The position numbers were made by a program, and so were the translations under genes. Shown here in pieces: positions 43,821-52,410 of a DNA stretch of 64,000 nt. Source of the stretch: Flammeovirgaceae bacterium BBD 1991-12 (lineage in GTDB: Bacteria; Bacteroidota; Bacteroidia; Cytophagales; Cyclobacteriaceae); NCBI GenBank assembly GCA_001657315.1, contig LYSV01000013.1, positions 1-64,000 on the forward strand. Reading direction: 5' to 3'. The first letter of the stretch is position 1. Every line of letters starts with the position of its first letter. The notes under the pieces were generated by a model, which was not told where the DNA came from, ran no database searches, and worked only from the letters and a program-made list of their open reading frames with translations.

Positions 43821-44390
43821 ATGAGACCTAAAGACGAACATAAGGAAGAAAGAATAAAACAGGCCTGTATTGATCTGGTCTACGATTATGGAGTTGAAGG
43901 AATTTCAGCTGGAAAAATATCGGAAAAAGCCAATGTATCTTCTGCCACCATATACATATACTTTGAGAGCATGATAAATATGTATAGAACAGTAAATGAA
44001 GAGATCCTTGCGGAATACTTTACCTCGATTGCCAAAACCCTGAATAACAAGAAAAGCATAAAAGACAATTTTTACGGCTTGTGGGATGCAGCGTATGCCT
44101 TTTGTTCTCAAAACCCGAAGAAATTTATCTTTACAACGCGCATGACCAACTCCTGCATCGTAGACCCTTCCACAGACAATGTTAAACCCTTTCACATACC
44201 TATAGCTGATTTGTTGAACAAAGGCATCCAAAGTAAAACCCTTAAACCATTATCCACGGTTTGTTTTATTCTTGTTGCATTCTCTCCCCTTTACGGACTA
44301 CTGAAAGCCCATATTGAGAGTAAAAGCCAGATAGAGGAGCCTGTTAAGGCCCTGCTGAAACAAGCAGCGTGGGACGCTGTAAAGCAATAA
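43821..44390 (+). CDS. TetR/AcrR-family repressor
   Basis: The 189-residue protein has an N-terminal TetR helix-turn-helix: IKQACIDLVYDYGVEGISAG, KISEKANVSSATIYIYF, over residues 10-55. A helical ligand domain follows, with no recognised ligand signature (FYGLWDAAYAFCSQNPKKFI). It is divergent from the DoxX-AraC pair and 40 bp before an NADPH-quinone-reductase-type gene. The shared 18-bp site at both promoters suggests that it represses itself and the oxidoreductase, possibly in response to a reactive or quinone-like compound. Confidence 0.88.
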   Translation: MRPKDEHKEERIKQACIDLVYDYGVEGISAGKISEKANVSSATIYIYFESMINMYRTVNEEILAEYFTSIAKTLNNKKSIKDNFYGLWDAAYAFCSQNPKKFIFTTRMTNSCIVDPSTDNVKPFHIPIADLLNKGIQSKTLKPLSTVCFILVAFSPLYGLLKAHIESKSQIEEPVKALLKQAAWDAVKQ

Positions 44391-44407
44391 TTTTTTTTAA
44401 TTTTTAA

Positions 44408-44425
44408 TAAATAAACATTCATTTA
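44408..44425. promoter_or_regulatory. Operator candidate for the TetR regulator (oxidoreductase side)
   Basis: TAAATAAACATTCATTTA; its reverse complement differs by one base from the site at 43791-43808. It ends 5 bp before the ATG of the oxidoreductase gene. Confidence 0.75.
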
Positions 44426-44430
44426 TTATT

Positions 44431-45426
44431 ATGAAAGCAGTTCAAATTAAAAACTACGGAGCTTCTGAAGTTTTAACATTCATTGAAAACCTGCCTGTTC
44501 CGGCAATTTCCGACAATCAGGTGTTGGTCAACAATTACGCAACAGGTTTAAATCCGCATGACATTTATCTGCGAAAAGGCATGTTGGCTCCCATACTAGA
44601 AGAAAGTCTACCCATTATTCCTGGATTGGACATTGCCGGAAAAATTGTAATGGTAGGTAAAGATGTCAAAAAATTCAAAGCAGGTGATATGGTGTATGGA
44701 ATGATGGATGCCAATGAGTCGTTTTCGTCATCAGGATTTGCCAAAACCGGTGCCTATGCGGAATATTCCGTCACCAGAGAAGATACATTATCCTTTATTC
44801 CGAACGGGATCTCTGCAACAGAAGCTGCATCTATCCCTCTTGTAGCCTTAACGGCCTATCAGGCATTAACAAAGAAGGCTGAAGCAAAGGCTGATCAAAA
44901 AATAGCAATTAATGGCGCTTCTGGTGGAGTCGGAAGCATGGCTATACAAATTGCCCATTATCTTAAGTTGGAGGTTACCGCAGTTTGCCACACCGATACG
45001 AATGAATTTGTATCAAAGCTACACCCCAAAAACATTATCAATTATGATCAGGATGATTTTACGGCTGGAAGTGATAAATATGACATTATTTTTGATGTAG
45101 CAGGCAACAAAAGTTATGATCTGTGTAAAGATAATCTGACAGAAACCGGGCTTTATATTTCCAATGTGCCCACTGAAAATACGTTCAAAGCCTATCATAA
45201 TCCTGAAAAAGAAAATATATTCGGATTTCATAATAAGAACAGGTACAACTGGGTGTTACCTTCAGGTGAAGACCTTGAAGAGATTTCCAAACTATTAATT
45301 TCCAGGCATATTAAACCCGTTGTAACTAAAGTTTTCGACTTTCATGCTGTACAGGAAGCGCACAGTTATATGGAGCAAAATATTGCAAGGGGAAAAGTAG
45401 TACTTGACCTGAAACCTGAAAGTTAA
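44431..45426 (+). CDS. Zinc-independent medium-chain dehydrogenase (NADPH:quinone oxidoreductase type)
   Basis: The 331-residue oxidoreductase is of the MDR superfamily. The N-terminal GroES-like domain starts MKAVQIKNYGASEVLTFIEN and includes GLDIAGKIVMVGKDVKKFKA. The nucleotide-binding motif is INGASGGVGSMAIQIAHYL (GxxGGVG). Cysteine and histidine ligands for catalytic zinc are absent, as in quinone reductases and crotonyl-type enzymes. It probably reduces quinones or enones with NADPH. It is 40 bp after tetR and has its own copy of the operator, so it is most likely controlled by that repressor. Confidence 0.9.
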   Translation: MKAVQIKNYGASEVLTFIENLPVPAISDNQVLVNNYATGLNPHDIYLRKGMLAPILEESLPIIPGLDIAGKIVMVGKDVKKFKAGDMVYGMMDANESFSSSGFAKTGAYAEYSVTREDTLSFIPNGISATEAASIPLVALTAYQALTKKAEAKADQKIAINGASGGVGSMAIQIAHYLKLEVTAVCHTDTNEFVSKLHPKNIINYDQDDFTAGSDKYDIIFDVAGNKSYDLCKDNLTETGLYISNVPTENTFKAYHNPEKENIFGFHNKNRYNWVLPSGEDLEEISKLLISRHIKPVVTKVFDFHAVQEAHSYMEQNIARGKVVLDLKPES

Positions 45427-45529
45427 ACCTGTAATGAAAGTCAGCAATGGTTGTGCGTACTGCAGGAGGAGATACCTTGAAATCCTGTGCTACGCACAGC
45501 CTGTATGATTAACGTATAATTTTAAAAAA

Positions 45530-46084
45530 ATGAGTACAGATACATCCAAAGTGACCATACACATGGTTTCAAGCCTTGACGGCTTTATCGCCAAAAAGGA
45601 TGGAAGCGTTTCATGGCTTGAATCAACTGACATCTATGAAAAGGGTGTTACGCTCACCGAAGAGCATGTGGCGGAGTTTCTTAGCGCAATAGACTGCTAT
45701 GTTATGGGCTCCCGGACTTATGAACACGCACTTGAGCTTGGTTGGCCCTATGGAGATGTGCCGGTTATCGTATTGACCCACAGAAGCCTGACCACCGACA
45801 GGAAAAATGTGGAATTCTACTCAGGTGACCTGACCAAACTGGTTAACGACCGGCTAAAACCCAGCTACAGGAACATATGGATGGTTGGGGGGCCTATGCT
45901 CACAAAAGACTTTATACGTTTGAAACTGGCAGATGATATAATATTGTCGATCATACCTGTGATGCTGGGTGACGGAATACTGTTCTTTGACTACATAGGC
46001 CAGGAACAGGCATTGCATCTAAAAGATGTGACAGCCTACAAGGATGGAATGGTAGAGCTATGGTATGAAATAAGAAAAGAATAG
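45530..46084 (+). CDS. Dihydrofolate reductase-like (RibD C-terminal domain) protein
   Basis: The 184-residue protein has the RibD_C/DHFR-like fold: VTIHMVSSLDGFIAKKDGSV at the N-terminus, YVMGSRTYEHALELGWPYG, then NIWMVGGPMLTKDFIRLKL and IIPVMLGDGILFFD. These stand-alone relatives bind NADPH and reduce unknown substrates; they are not the folate enzyme FolA. It lies 103 bp after the oxidoreductase on the same strand and could be part of the same stress response, although a shared transcript is not shown. Confidence 0.9.
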   Translation: MSTDTSKVTIHMVSSLDGFIAKKDGSVSWLESTDIYEKGVTLTEEHVAEFLSAIDCYVMGSRTYEHALELGWPYGDVPVIVLTHRSLTTDRKNVEFYSGDLTKLVNDRLKPSYRNIWMVGGPMLTKDFIRLKLADDIILSIIPVMLGDGILFFDYIGQEQALHLKDVTAYKDGMVELWYEIRKE

Positions 46085-46179
46085 AACATGCACCTATACC
46101 GGCCTGGACCGAATGCAGTGATGGAGTTTGATCAGGGTTCAAAAATAGTGATAATCGGTATCATCTTCCCCGATGGGAT

Positions 46180-46620
46180 TTAGCCGTTGGCAGCATTTTT
46201 GTCCTTTCGGTGGTTTTCAAACATTTCGATCGCAGATTTCAACATGCCAACAAGTCCAATTCCCAAAACAACAAGACCAAACGAGACCTCTTTATGGATA
46301 CTCTCCCTACTGTTTAGAAAACCTATTATTCCCATAGCAAGGAACAACAAAACCATGAAAGTCATGATAAGTATGGCAATTTTTCCTTTTTTGGGATCCT
46401 CCCATATTTTTCTGGAAAGTTTATTTTGAGTCCTGGTGGTGTCCTGTAACGTGGAAATGGCAATCGCCATGCCCAAAAAGACCAGGGCGTTATTCAATTC
46501 GATCCATTTCGGCGCTTGATTGGTTAGCGATACAATAAAAAGCGCATAATAATACAGCACCACCAGTAGTAGCGGATATTGCAAATAGCTTATGATATGA
46601 AAAACCTGTCGGGTTTCCAC
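46180..46620 (-). CDS. Four-helix membrane protein of unknown function
   Basis: The 146-residue protein has four hydrophobic helices: YPLLLVVLYYYALFIVSL, NALVFLGMAIAISTL, IAILIMTFMVLLFLAMGIIG and VSFGLVVLGIGLVGMLKSAI, with a short charged tail (ENHRKDKNAANG). I do not recognise the family. The frame opens with GTG at 46620. It stands alone between convergent and codirectional neighbours, and the context gives no function. Confidence 0.65.
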   Translation of the reverse strand: METRQVFHIISYLQYPLLLVVLYYYALFIVSLTNQAPKWIELNNALVFLGMAIAISTLQDTTRTQNKLSRKIWEDPKKGKIAILIMTFMVLLFLAMGIIGFLNSRESIHKEVSFGLVVLGIGLVGMLKSAIEMFENHRKDKNAANG

Positions 46621-46757
46621 TGCTTAACGGGTTCTGTTGCTGCCAATATCCGAATATACATCATTCTTTCGCAAACCAAATATTCATGATCTATCAAGCC
46701 CGGACTTCAGGAAATAATGGGAAAAGCCTGTGTCACATCGGCCGAATACCGGCACCT

Positions 46758-47294
46758 TCAGCCTATATTTTCTCTGACAGATCGGATCATTAGGGATGAA
46801 GTCAGTTTATCCGTCCCTACTTCCAAAACCGGCCCTGCACCGATCAATTGAAATCCGGTTTTTTCATAAAACCTTTGCGCCCTGTGGTTAAGATCCGAAA
46901 CACAGAGCCATATCCAGTCTTTTCGGGTATGCTGAACCTGTTCAATGGCCTTTTCCATCATCAATTTTCCAAGTCCGGTTCCATATTCACTGGCAAGAAT
47001 ATAAAGGTGCTTGAGTTCAGAAGCCTCAAGCTCCGGCCTTAAAGGGCAACTGTGGTGATGCAGAATGGTGACCCCTACATTTTTGGCAGATCTCGATACA
47101 AGAGTACAGGTATAGCTATCGTCTGTTAAGATCTTCTTTGCGGCAGTTGAAGTATAATGCTCCGAACAATATGACCGGATGTTTTCCGAAGAATGCAGGT
47201 CTTTGTAAGCCTGAGTAAAACTATCGATCCACAGTCTGACCAGGTGTTCCTTTGAACCAATTCCTGCTCTGGTGAACTTCAAATCATCTCGCAC
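46758..47294 (-). CDS. GNAT-family N-acetyltransferase
   Basis: The 178-residue protein has a GNAT core. The acetyl-CoA-binding motif A is LYILASEYGTGLGKLMMEKA (Q/RxxGxG/A as EYGTGLG), followed by WIWLCVSDLNHRAQRFYEKTGFQLIG, the usual motif B region. The N-terminal 70 residues contain the acceptor site. The substrate is unknown; small-molecule or ribosomal-protein acetylation are both possible. The start is GTG at 47294. Confidence 0.88.
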   Translation of the reverse strand: MRDDLKFTRAGIGSKEHLVRLWIDSFTQAYKDLHSSENIRSYCSEHYTSTAAKKILTDDSYTCTLVSRSAKNVGVTILHHHSCPLRPELEASELKHLYILASEYGTGLGKLMMEKAIEQVQHTRKDWIWLCVSDLNHRAQRFYEKTGFQLIGAGPVLEVGTDKLTSSLMIRSVRENIG

Positions 47295-47805
47295 CTCTGA
47301 ATTTTTTATAAGGGATATCCTCTCCGGAACATCCGGATATACCGTACTTCACCCTTTAAACGTACTTACTTACGGTCAGTATTTCAACAGGCCTAATCTA
47401 TACTTGCCACCATAGCCGTCAGGTTAAGCCATCCTATGGCCATCGCTCACCCCTGACTGCTGTCAGGCAGGCGTTAGTCCCCTTCCACAGGATTCCGCGA
47501 ATACCCAAACGCGCGATGGATTGCCCTTCAGGGGTTATGGGTAGCGCCAGGAAGTCCTTAAACTGACAGCCATGGCTTGCAACTGAACCCCGTTCAGGTC
47601 TCAAACCGTTTTTGTTACCGAACGAGTATCTTACTTACAGGCGAATTGACCTGAAAGTTCACATCAAAAGGCATCACAAAATGAGGAGACTCAAAACAAA
47701 GCTTTGCGCACATGTTTTTCCGAATTAAGCAGTATTTTATGATTCAATAAGCCCCATATATCAAAACAACAAGGCTAATATATTTTCACCCAAAAAACAC
47801 GTATT
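47295..47805. other. Non-coding region between divergent genes
   Basis: No gene is supported. The middle (47400-47620) is GC-richer and contains several short imperfect inverted pieces (TCAGG/CCTGA) that might be an old repeat, but I could not match it to the 152-bp family. Confidence 0.4.
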
Positions 47806-48168
47806 ATGAAATCTAAAACTCTCATTCTCCTATTGCTGGCTTTTCTAAGTGTTAATTCATTTGCGGACTACATATCGGTAGGCGCCATATGGCATGATGG
47901 TATTGGTGACACCTATGAGTCCTGGCATGGGACGGTTTATGATCAGACTACCATAGACTACTGGCTGGAATCAAATACCGGTACCCACACTGTTGTTTAC
48001 GGATCAGGTTTTTCAGAAACTGCAGGCGGCGGACAGTGGAAGCAGGGCACCCGGGAGGTGTATCCGGGCGATCATGTAGGGCTGATCGCTGAAATATATT
48101 CTGTACAGCCCGGTTATAATATCGCGACGGCCACGATCTACGTACATAAAGACAACGCCATTTACTGA
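47806..48168 (+). CDS. Small secreted protein of unknown function
   Basis: The 120-residue protein has a Sec signal peptide (LILLLLAFLSVNSFA, cleavage after about residue 20). The mature part of about 100 residues is rich in Gly, Tyr, Trp and Thr (IWHDGIGDTYESWHGTVYD, SGFSETAGGGQWKQGTRE) and ends with a beta strand, TATIYVHKDNAIY. It has no cysteines and no family I recognise. It is probably a single small beta-sandwich domain. A terminator follows directly, so it is monocistronic. Confidence 0.65.
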   Translation: MKSKTLILLLLAFLSVNSFADYISVGAIWHDGIGDTYESWHGTVYDQTTIDYWLESNTGTHTVVYGSGFSETAGGGQWKQGTREVYPGDHVGLIAEIYSVQPGYNIATATIYVHKDNAIY

Positions 48169-48192
48169 GCAGGTCAGGGAAAAGGCATCAGG

Positions 48193-48220
48193 AAGGAGGC
48201 ATTCATTGGCCTCCTTTTTT
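48193..48220 (+). terminator. Intrinsic terminator after the small secreted protein gene
   Basis: An 8-bp perfect stem (AAGGAGGC at 48193-48200 with its complement at 48209-48216), an 8-nt loop and a T-run. Confidence 0.8.
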
Positions 48221-48256
48221 GCTGAAATTCATTGAGCTTCCGGTAAAAGTATTCCA

Positions 48257-49813
48257 GTGAAACTTAGTTGGATCTATTTCCTGTCTCTCCTGGCTTTGCT
48301 GGATTGTAAGGAGGCGGATACATCTACTATTCAACATGCTGCACTGTCAGCAGAAGAGTATTCTGTTTTTAGAAAAACCCTTAGGCGAACACGGGGCAAA
48401 ACCAGGATCGACTCCATAATGGAGTCCTATCTTGCTATTTACAATTATGCCATGAAGTACAGATACGACACTTGTTCGGATTTTATACGCAAGAATAAGA
48501 TCCGGAAGTTCTTCGCCATGGGCCGGGTCAGTGAATCCATGGCCGGTGAAATCACGAAATATGTAACCCGACCCCGGGAAACCGAGCTGGATACCGTAAA
48601 AGAATTCATCAGTAAAAAGCTCACGTTTACGTCCATTGCCTCACCTGACTTTGATTATCTCCGTAACCGATTCAATGGCTCCGAAGGCAAGACAGAAAAG
48701 TTCAACGAAGTACTGGGCGAGATGACTCACAACAGTAAGCTTATTGTTCGTGAATACACCTCGGAATGGCCGCTGTACATTCCACCGCTGGATTACCAAA
48801 AAGCACTGGTGAATGCTGAAGAAAATGATATCATTGGCCCGGTACAGTCGGATGATGTGCTGTCCTATTTAAGGGTCAACAGCGTGTGGCCCGTGAACAT
48901 TGACCATATTTCCCAGGACTCAATACGAAAGATAGCTTTTGAACTGAAGAAAATACGACGGATAAACAGCGTAATTGGCAAATTCATATTTGAGTCAAAG
49001 ATCCAGATCACAGAAGAGGCAGCGGATATCCTCTCACATTATCTGGAAAATCCGGAAAATTCTGACCCAACGATTTTGAATGAAAAGAAGAAGGTACTTT
49101 TTACCTATTTAAAAGAGGGGGTTTTGCAAGAGATTACGCTCGGGTATTTTTTAAAATTTCACAACATGGAAGAGCTGTTGTCAATCAGGCAAAATCCGGA
49201 TAAGCTGACGAAAAAGGTCTCGGACTTCGGACGCCGTCAGCTGATCTATGAATTCGCCGTTAAAACCGGAATAGATGGATTGAGGATAACCAAATACCAG
49301 GATCGCATAAACTTTATCATAGCCCTGAGTAATTTCACGATAAACAAAATGGCACGTGACAGTATCGAACACAATAAGGACCTGGTCAGGGATTATTATA
49401 CAGACCATATTCAGAATTACACCGCACATACGAACGTGACCGTAGATCATCTGACTTTTTCCGATATGAACAAATGCTCAAGGGCCTACTCAAAACACAG
49501 GAATGAACTGTTTGATCTGGCCCGATCGCAGACTATCGAGGGATTACTGGCTTACAATCCCCAGGTAAAACTTGATTATTATTCATTAACAGATCCGGTA
49601 CTCAGGGAGATCCTGTTCTTCTATAAGAAGGGAGTCTTTAAAGGAAGTGTTAAGGTAAAGGAAGAAACAACAGGAAAAGCTCATATGTACTATGTGCTGG
49701 AAAAATCCGGAACTCACGAGCTTCCTTTTACAGATATACAAAAAGTAGTGGAAAATGATCTTCAAAGGGAAATGTCAGAAAAGATCATAGCACATATCCG
49801 CACCCTAAACTGA
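48257..49813 (+). CDS. SurA/PpiC-like periplasmic chaperone-type lipoprotein
   Basis: The 518-residue product has a short lipoprotein signal (LSLLALLDC lipobox; start GTG at 48257). The rest is mostly helical with beta strands near residues 165-220 (YIPPLDYQKALVNAEENDIIG, PVQSDDVLSYLRVNSVWPVN) and again near 420-500. Each pair of blocks resembles the parvulin-like segments of SurA/PpiC proteins (GxIxGPV followed by a strand), and the last residues DIQKVVENDLQREMSEKII are typical of that group. Parvulin active-site residues are not clear, so a chaperone rather than isomerase role is more likely. It stands alone, converging with the DUF4097 operon. Confidence 0.6.
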   Translation: MKLSWIYFLSLLALLDCKEADTSTIQHAALSAEEYSVFRKTLRRTRGKTRIDSIMESYLAIYNYAMKYRYDTCSDFIRKNKIRKFFAMGRVSESMAGEITKYVTRPRETELDTVKEFISKKLTFTSIASPDFDYLRNRFNGSEGKTEKFNEVLGEMTHNSKLIVREYTSEWPLYIPPLDYQKALVNAEENDIIGPVQSDDVLSYLRVNSVWPVNIDHISQDSIRKIAFELKKIRRINSVIGKFIFESKIQITEEAADILSHYLENPENSDPTILNEKKKVLFTYLKEGVLQEITLGYFLKFHNMEELLSIRQNPDKLTKKVSDFGRRQLIYEFAVKTGIDGLRITKYQDRINFIIALSNFTINKMARDSIEHNKDLVRDYYTDHIQNYTAHTNVTVDHLTFSDMNKCSRAYSKHRNELFDLARSQTIEGLLAYNPQVKLDYYSLTDPVLREILFFYKKGVFKGSVKVKEETTGKAHMYYVLEKSGTHELPFTDIQKVVENDLQREMSEKIIAHIRTLN

Positions 49814-49855
49814 GCCAGGCCACACCGGCTCATTACTCTTCGCACAACACGGAAC

Positions 49856-49869
49856 GTTGAACGTTCAAC
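49856..49869. repeat. Palindrome GTTGAACGTTCAAC between convergent genes
   Basis: A perfect 14-bp palindrome of the GTTGAAC family, with further imperfect copies on both sides. It lies between two converging genes. Confidence 0.6.
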
Positions 49870-49886
49870 ATTGAACTACCTTTGGC

Positions 49887-50570
49887 CTAATCCAGTCTTT
49901 TCAGGTCTTTTTTGAGGTCTTCAAGATCGTCTTGAAGGTCTTCGGCCACATCCTGCAGGGCATCTTTCACCTCTTCCTTCCACTTTTGCGAATGTAAACG
50001 GAACTCATCCCGGTGATCTTCCCAGTGCCATTCCCAATCCCATTGCCAGTCCCAGTCATGATCATCGATGTCCACCCTTACTTCCAGATCAATATCCTCC
50101 AGCTTGTCAAGGTCAATGTCCACATCGATATCCACATCCTCACAGTGCTCCAGCGCCAGATCAAGGTGTGTACCTATCCATGAAACAGGATCATGTGAAC
50201 GGTGCCGGGTGATAAGATAATTGCCGTTATTCCCTATAAATCCGGCGCCGTATACCTCCATGGATGCCGGCCCTTCCACTCTTTTGAGCCGGCCATTGAA
50301 TACATGCACTAAAACGTCGGTGGCTTCGGATACTTTCAGGTAAAGCACTCCAGCCTCTATACGGGCAGATACCTGCTGCGTTCCGGCGCCCTCCACAAGT
50401 ACTGACGGCTGGTCGTGCGATGAGGAGGAGACATCCACGCCGGATACATCTCCGGTCACTATCATCTTATCGAACGGATTGAGGTCGTTGAGTTTGGTAG
50501 TCTGGGCATGGAGCGGTACCAGGCACGCTGCAAAGACCAAAAAACAGAGCAGGGAAGAAAGTTTTTTCAT
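49887..50570 (-). CDS. DUF2807 (head GIN-like) protein with Asp/Trp-rich tail
   Basis: This 227-residue exported protein has a signal peptide ending VPLHAQ. Residues 25-120 fit the GIN/DUF2807 beta-helix type (FDKMIVTGDVSGVDVSSSS, VLVEGAGTQQVSARIEAGVL). The C-terminal third is highly unusual: alternating Asp/Val (DVDIDVDIDLDKLEDIDLEV), then alternating Trp with Asp, Glu or His (DWDWQWDWEWHWEDH), and a charged coiled-coil-like end. It is the last gene of the sigma/anti-sigma/DUF4097 operon. The function is unknown; binding of cations or the envelope surface is possible. The start is ATG 50570. Confidence 0.78.
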   Translation of the reverse strand: MKKLSSLLCFLVFAACLVPLHAQTTKLNDLNPFDKMIVTGDVSGVDVSSSSHDQPSVLVEGAGTQQVSARIEAGVLYLKVSEATDVLVHVFNGRLKRVEGPASMEVYGAGFIGNNGNYLITRHRSHDPVSWIGTHLDLALEHCEDVDIDVDIDLDKLEDIDLEVRVDIDDHDWDWQWDWEWHWEDHRDEFRLHSQKWKEEVKDALQDVAEDLQDDLEDLKKDLKRLD

Positions 50571-50621
50571 GATAATAAGTTTTTGACCTGTTATAAATTT
50601 AATCAACTATTCGTTAAAATC

Positions 50622-51425
50622 TTACTTCTTTCGCAGGTAAATATCACCGTTGTAGTTCTTTATCATCACCTCGGGTCCGCCTCCGTTCACGTTCCCTCTG
50701 ACCCAGTCATCAAGATATACCTTGTAGGTGCCTGACTTCCTTTCGGTCTTGGTGATGGGTTGGTTCTTTTCCACTGAAAAGTCAAATCCTGAGTAGATAT
50801 CACCCCGTGAGGTTTTCATCTTCAGCGTGGCCTTAAAATCTGCAGGCAGCGTAAGATCCACATCGCCATTGTAGGTGGTGAATGCCATGGGCGTATCCGG
50901 CGTGACCTTATCGAAGGACACCCTGATACTGCCGTTATAGGTATCGGCCACCAGTGACCCGGATATGTTCTCCGCAGCGATCTTGCCATTGTAGTTGTCT
51001 GCCACTACCTCTCCGGTCACGTTTTGAACAAAAATATTGCCGCTGTTGTAGGTTTCTACGTGAAGGTCCACATCACTGGGGATCTCCAGCACAAGGTCAA
51101 GCCCCTTATTCCACGAATCCGAGTCAATATTGATATAGTTGTTCTTCTCGCTGATCTCCAGATCCGTAGCGGCACTTGAGATCCTTTTCATTCCATCCTT
51201 GAGCTTTTCCTTGCCCCCCGAAATACGTGCCGTATACTTTACCAATACGTCCTTCCGGCTGGTTCCCTTCACATCGATCGAGCCTTTTTTAATATCAACC
51301 CGTATCTTGCCCCGCCTGCCCGGGTCACTAAAAGGCACAGTCAGCTCCCCGCTGTCCTGAGCCCATCCTGTGCTCATGGCTATGAAAACGGCCATGAAGC
51401 CTATCATTAATCTGTTGTTTTTCAT
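50622..51425 (-). CDS. DUF4097 family beta-helix-type exported protein, copy 2
   Basis: The 267-residue protein has a signal peptide ending STGWAQ and a DUF4097 domain. The series of short repeated strands is clear: GEVVADNYNGKIAAENISGS, LVADTYNGSIRVSF, FTTYNGDVDLTLP, TSRGDIYSGF and IKNYNGDIYLRKK, each with an NG or RG turn. This indicates a right-handed beta-helix or stacked-strand fold. It is paralogous to the next gene upstream. DUF4097 proteins often lie next to anti-sigma factors and PspC-type proteins and are thought to be envelope-stress related. ATG 51425 begins the signal peptide. Confidence 0.85.
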   Translation of the reverse strand: MKNNRLMIGFMAVFIAMSTGWAQDSGELTVPFSDPGRRGKIRVDIKKGSIDVKGTSRKDVLVKYTARISGGKEKLKDGMKRISSAATDLEISEKNNYINIDSDSWNKGLDLVLEIPSDVDLHVETYNSGNIFVQNVTGEVVADNYNGKIAAENISGSLVADTYNGSIRVSFDKVTPDTPMAFTTYNGDVDLTLPADFKATLKMKTSRGDIYSGFDFSVEKNQPITKTERKSGTYKVYLDDWVRGNVNGGGPEVMIKNYNGDIYLRKK

Positions 51426-51517
51426 CGTAGTCGTTGTTAAAATTTTCTGTTTGTTATTTGAGTTATTGAACCTTCCGTACATCCGAGGCATATGCCCTCT
51501 GAAGCACGGATCTGTTA

Positions 51518-52405
51518 TTATTGTTTTTTCCTTATAAACACGTCGCCATTGAAAGTTTCAAAATCCAGTAAAACACCGCCACCACCAAAACTGATCACTG
51601 ACTTCGCCTCTACCTTGAATGCTACCCCTTCTTTTCTTACCCCCTCATTTCTGGCAAGCAGCATAGGCTTTTTTTCTATCTGATCATAATCCGTGTATAT
51701 ATCACCATTGTAGCTTTTGAAAGTAACATCCGCCTTTAATGTCCCCGGGAAATATGCATCAATATCACCATTCAGTGTGTAGTAATAGGAGGATAATGAC
51801 GGTGTGGTGCTGTAATCAAGTTTCACATCACCGTTGATAGTATGGGCATAGATTTCTCCGGCCGCCCCCTCTATGGAAATGGATCCGTTGATATTATGAA
51901 TGTCCAGCGACCCCTTGAGGCCTTTGAGGTCAATATCCCCGTCGTTGATAGTAGACAAATAAACATTCACGGATTGTGGGATCTTAAGAGTGAAATCGTA
52001 CCGGAAGTCATAGCTATACTCACAGTTGTTCCAGTTATATCCCCATTTACCTTTTTTACCACGTTTGTAATTCCGGTAGCCACGGTCAAACTGCCCGCAG
52101 GGGCCTTTAATAAAAACGATCAGCGTATCATACCGGTCCATTACACCAAGATCCAGTTCATCTTTGGCTCTTTGAAGGCGGCTCTCAGTCTTGGCCCGGA
52201 TGGTCAGCTGAGCTTCCAGCAGTATTTCCGTTCCGGAATACGCTTCTGCCGTGATCGATCCGTTGATGTTGGACAGAAAAAAGACATTGGATGGATCGGA
52301 CTTTTCAAAAGCAAGCTCCTTTTTTATGGTTTCGCGATGCTGCTGTGCCTGTGCCCCGCTATAGCTGACGAGTAACGTTAGTCCTAAACAAATTATGGTT
52401 TTCAT
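51518..52405 (-). CDS. DUF4097 family beta-helix-type exported protein, copy 1
   Basis: This 295-residue paralogue of the downstream gene has a signal peptide ending SGAQAQ and repeated strands (VFFLSNINGSITAEAYSG, INDGDIDLKGLKGSLDIHNI, NGSISIEGAAGEIYAHTING, YTLNGDIDAYFP, SYNGDIYTD, ETFNGDVFIRKKQ). A basic, aromatic insertion with one cysteine pair lies around residues 105-125 (GPCGQFDRGYRNYKRGKKG), which copy 2 lacks. It follows the anti-sigma gene by 5 bp and is surely in the same operon. It is probably an exported product of the envelope response. Confidence 0.85.
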   Translation of the reverse strand: MKTIICLGLTLLVSYSGAQAQQHRETIKKELAFEKSDPSNVFFLSNINGSITAEAYSGTEILLEAQLTIRAKTESRLQRAKDELDLGVMDRYDTLIVFIKGPCGQFDRGYRNYKRGKKGKWGYNWNNCEYSYDFRYDFTLKIPQSVNVYLSTINDGDIDLKGLKGSLDIHNINGSISIEGAAGEIYAHTINGDVKLDYSTTPSLSSYYYTLNGDIDAYFPGTLKADVTFKSYNGDIYTDYDQIEKKPMLLARNEGVRKEGVAFKVEAKSVISFGGGGVLLDFETFNGDVFIRKKQ

Positions 52406-52410
52406 GTTTC

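Noticed and set aside
47400-47620. Another copy of the 152-bp element
   Set aside because: It lacks the ACGTCACTGCGA ends and the inner AGCAGTCC block; similarity is limited to a few short words.
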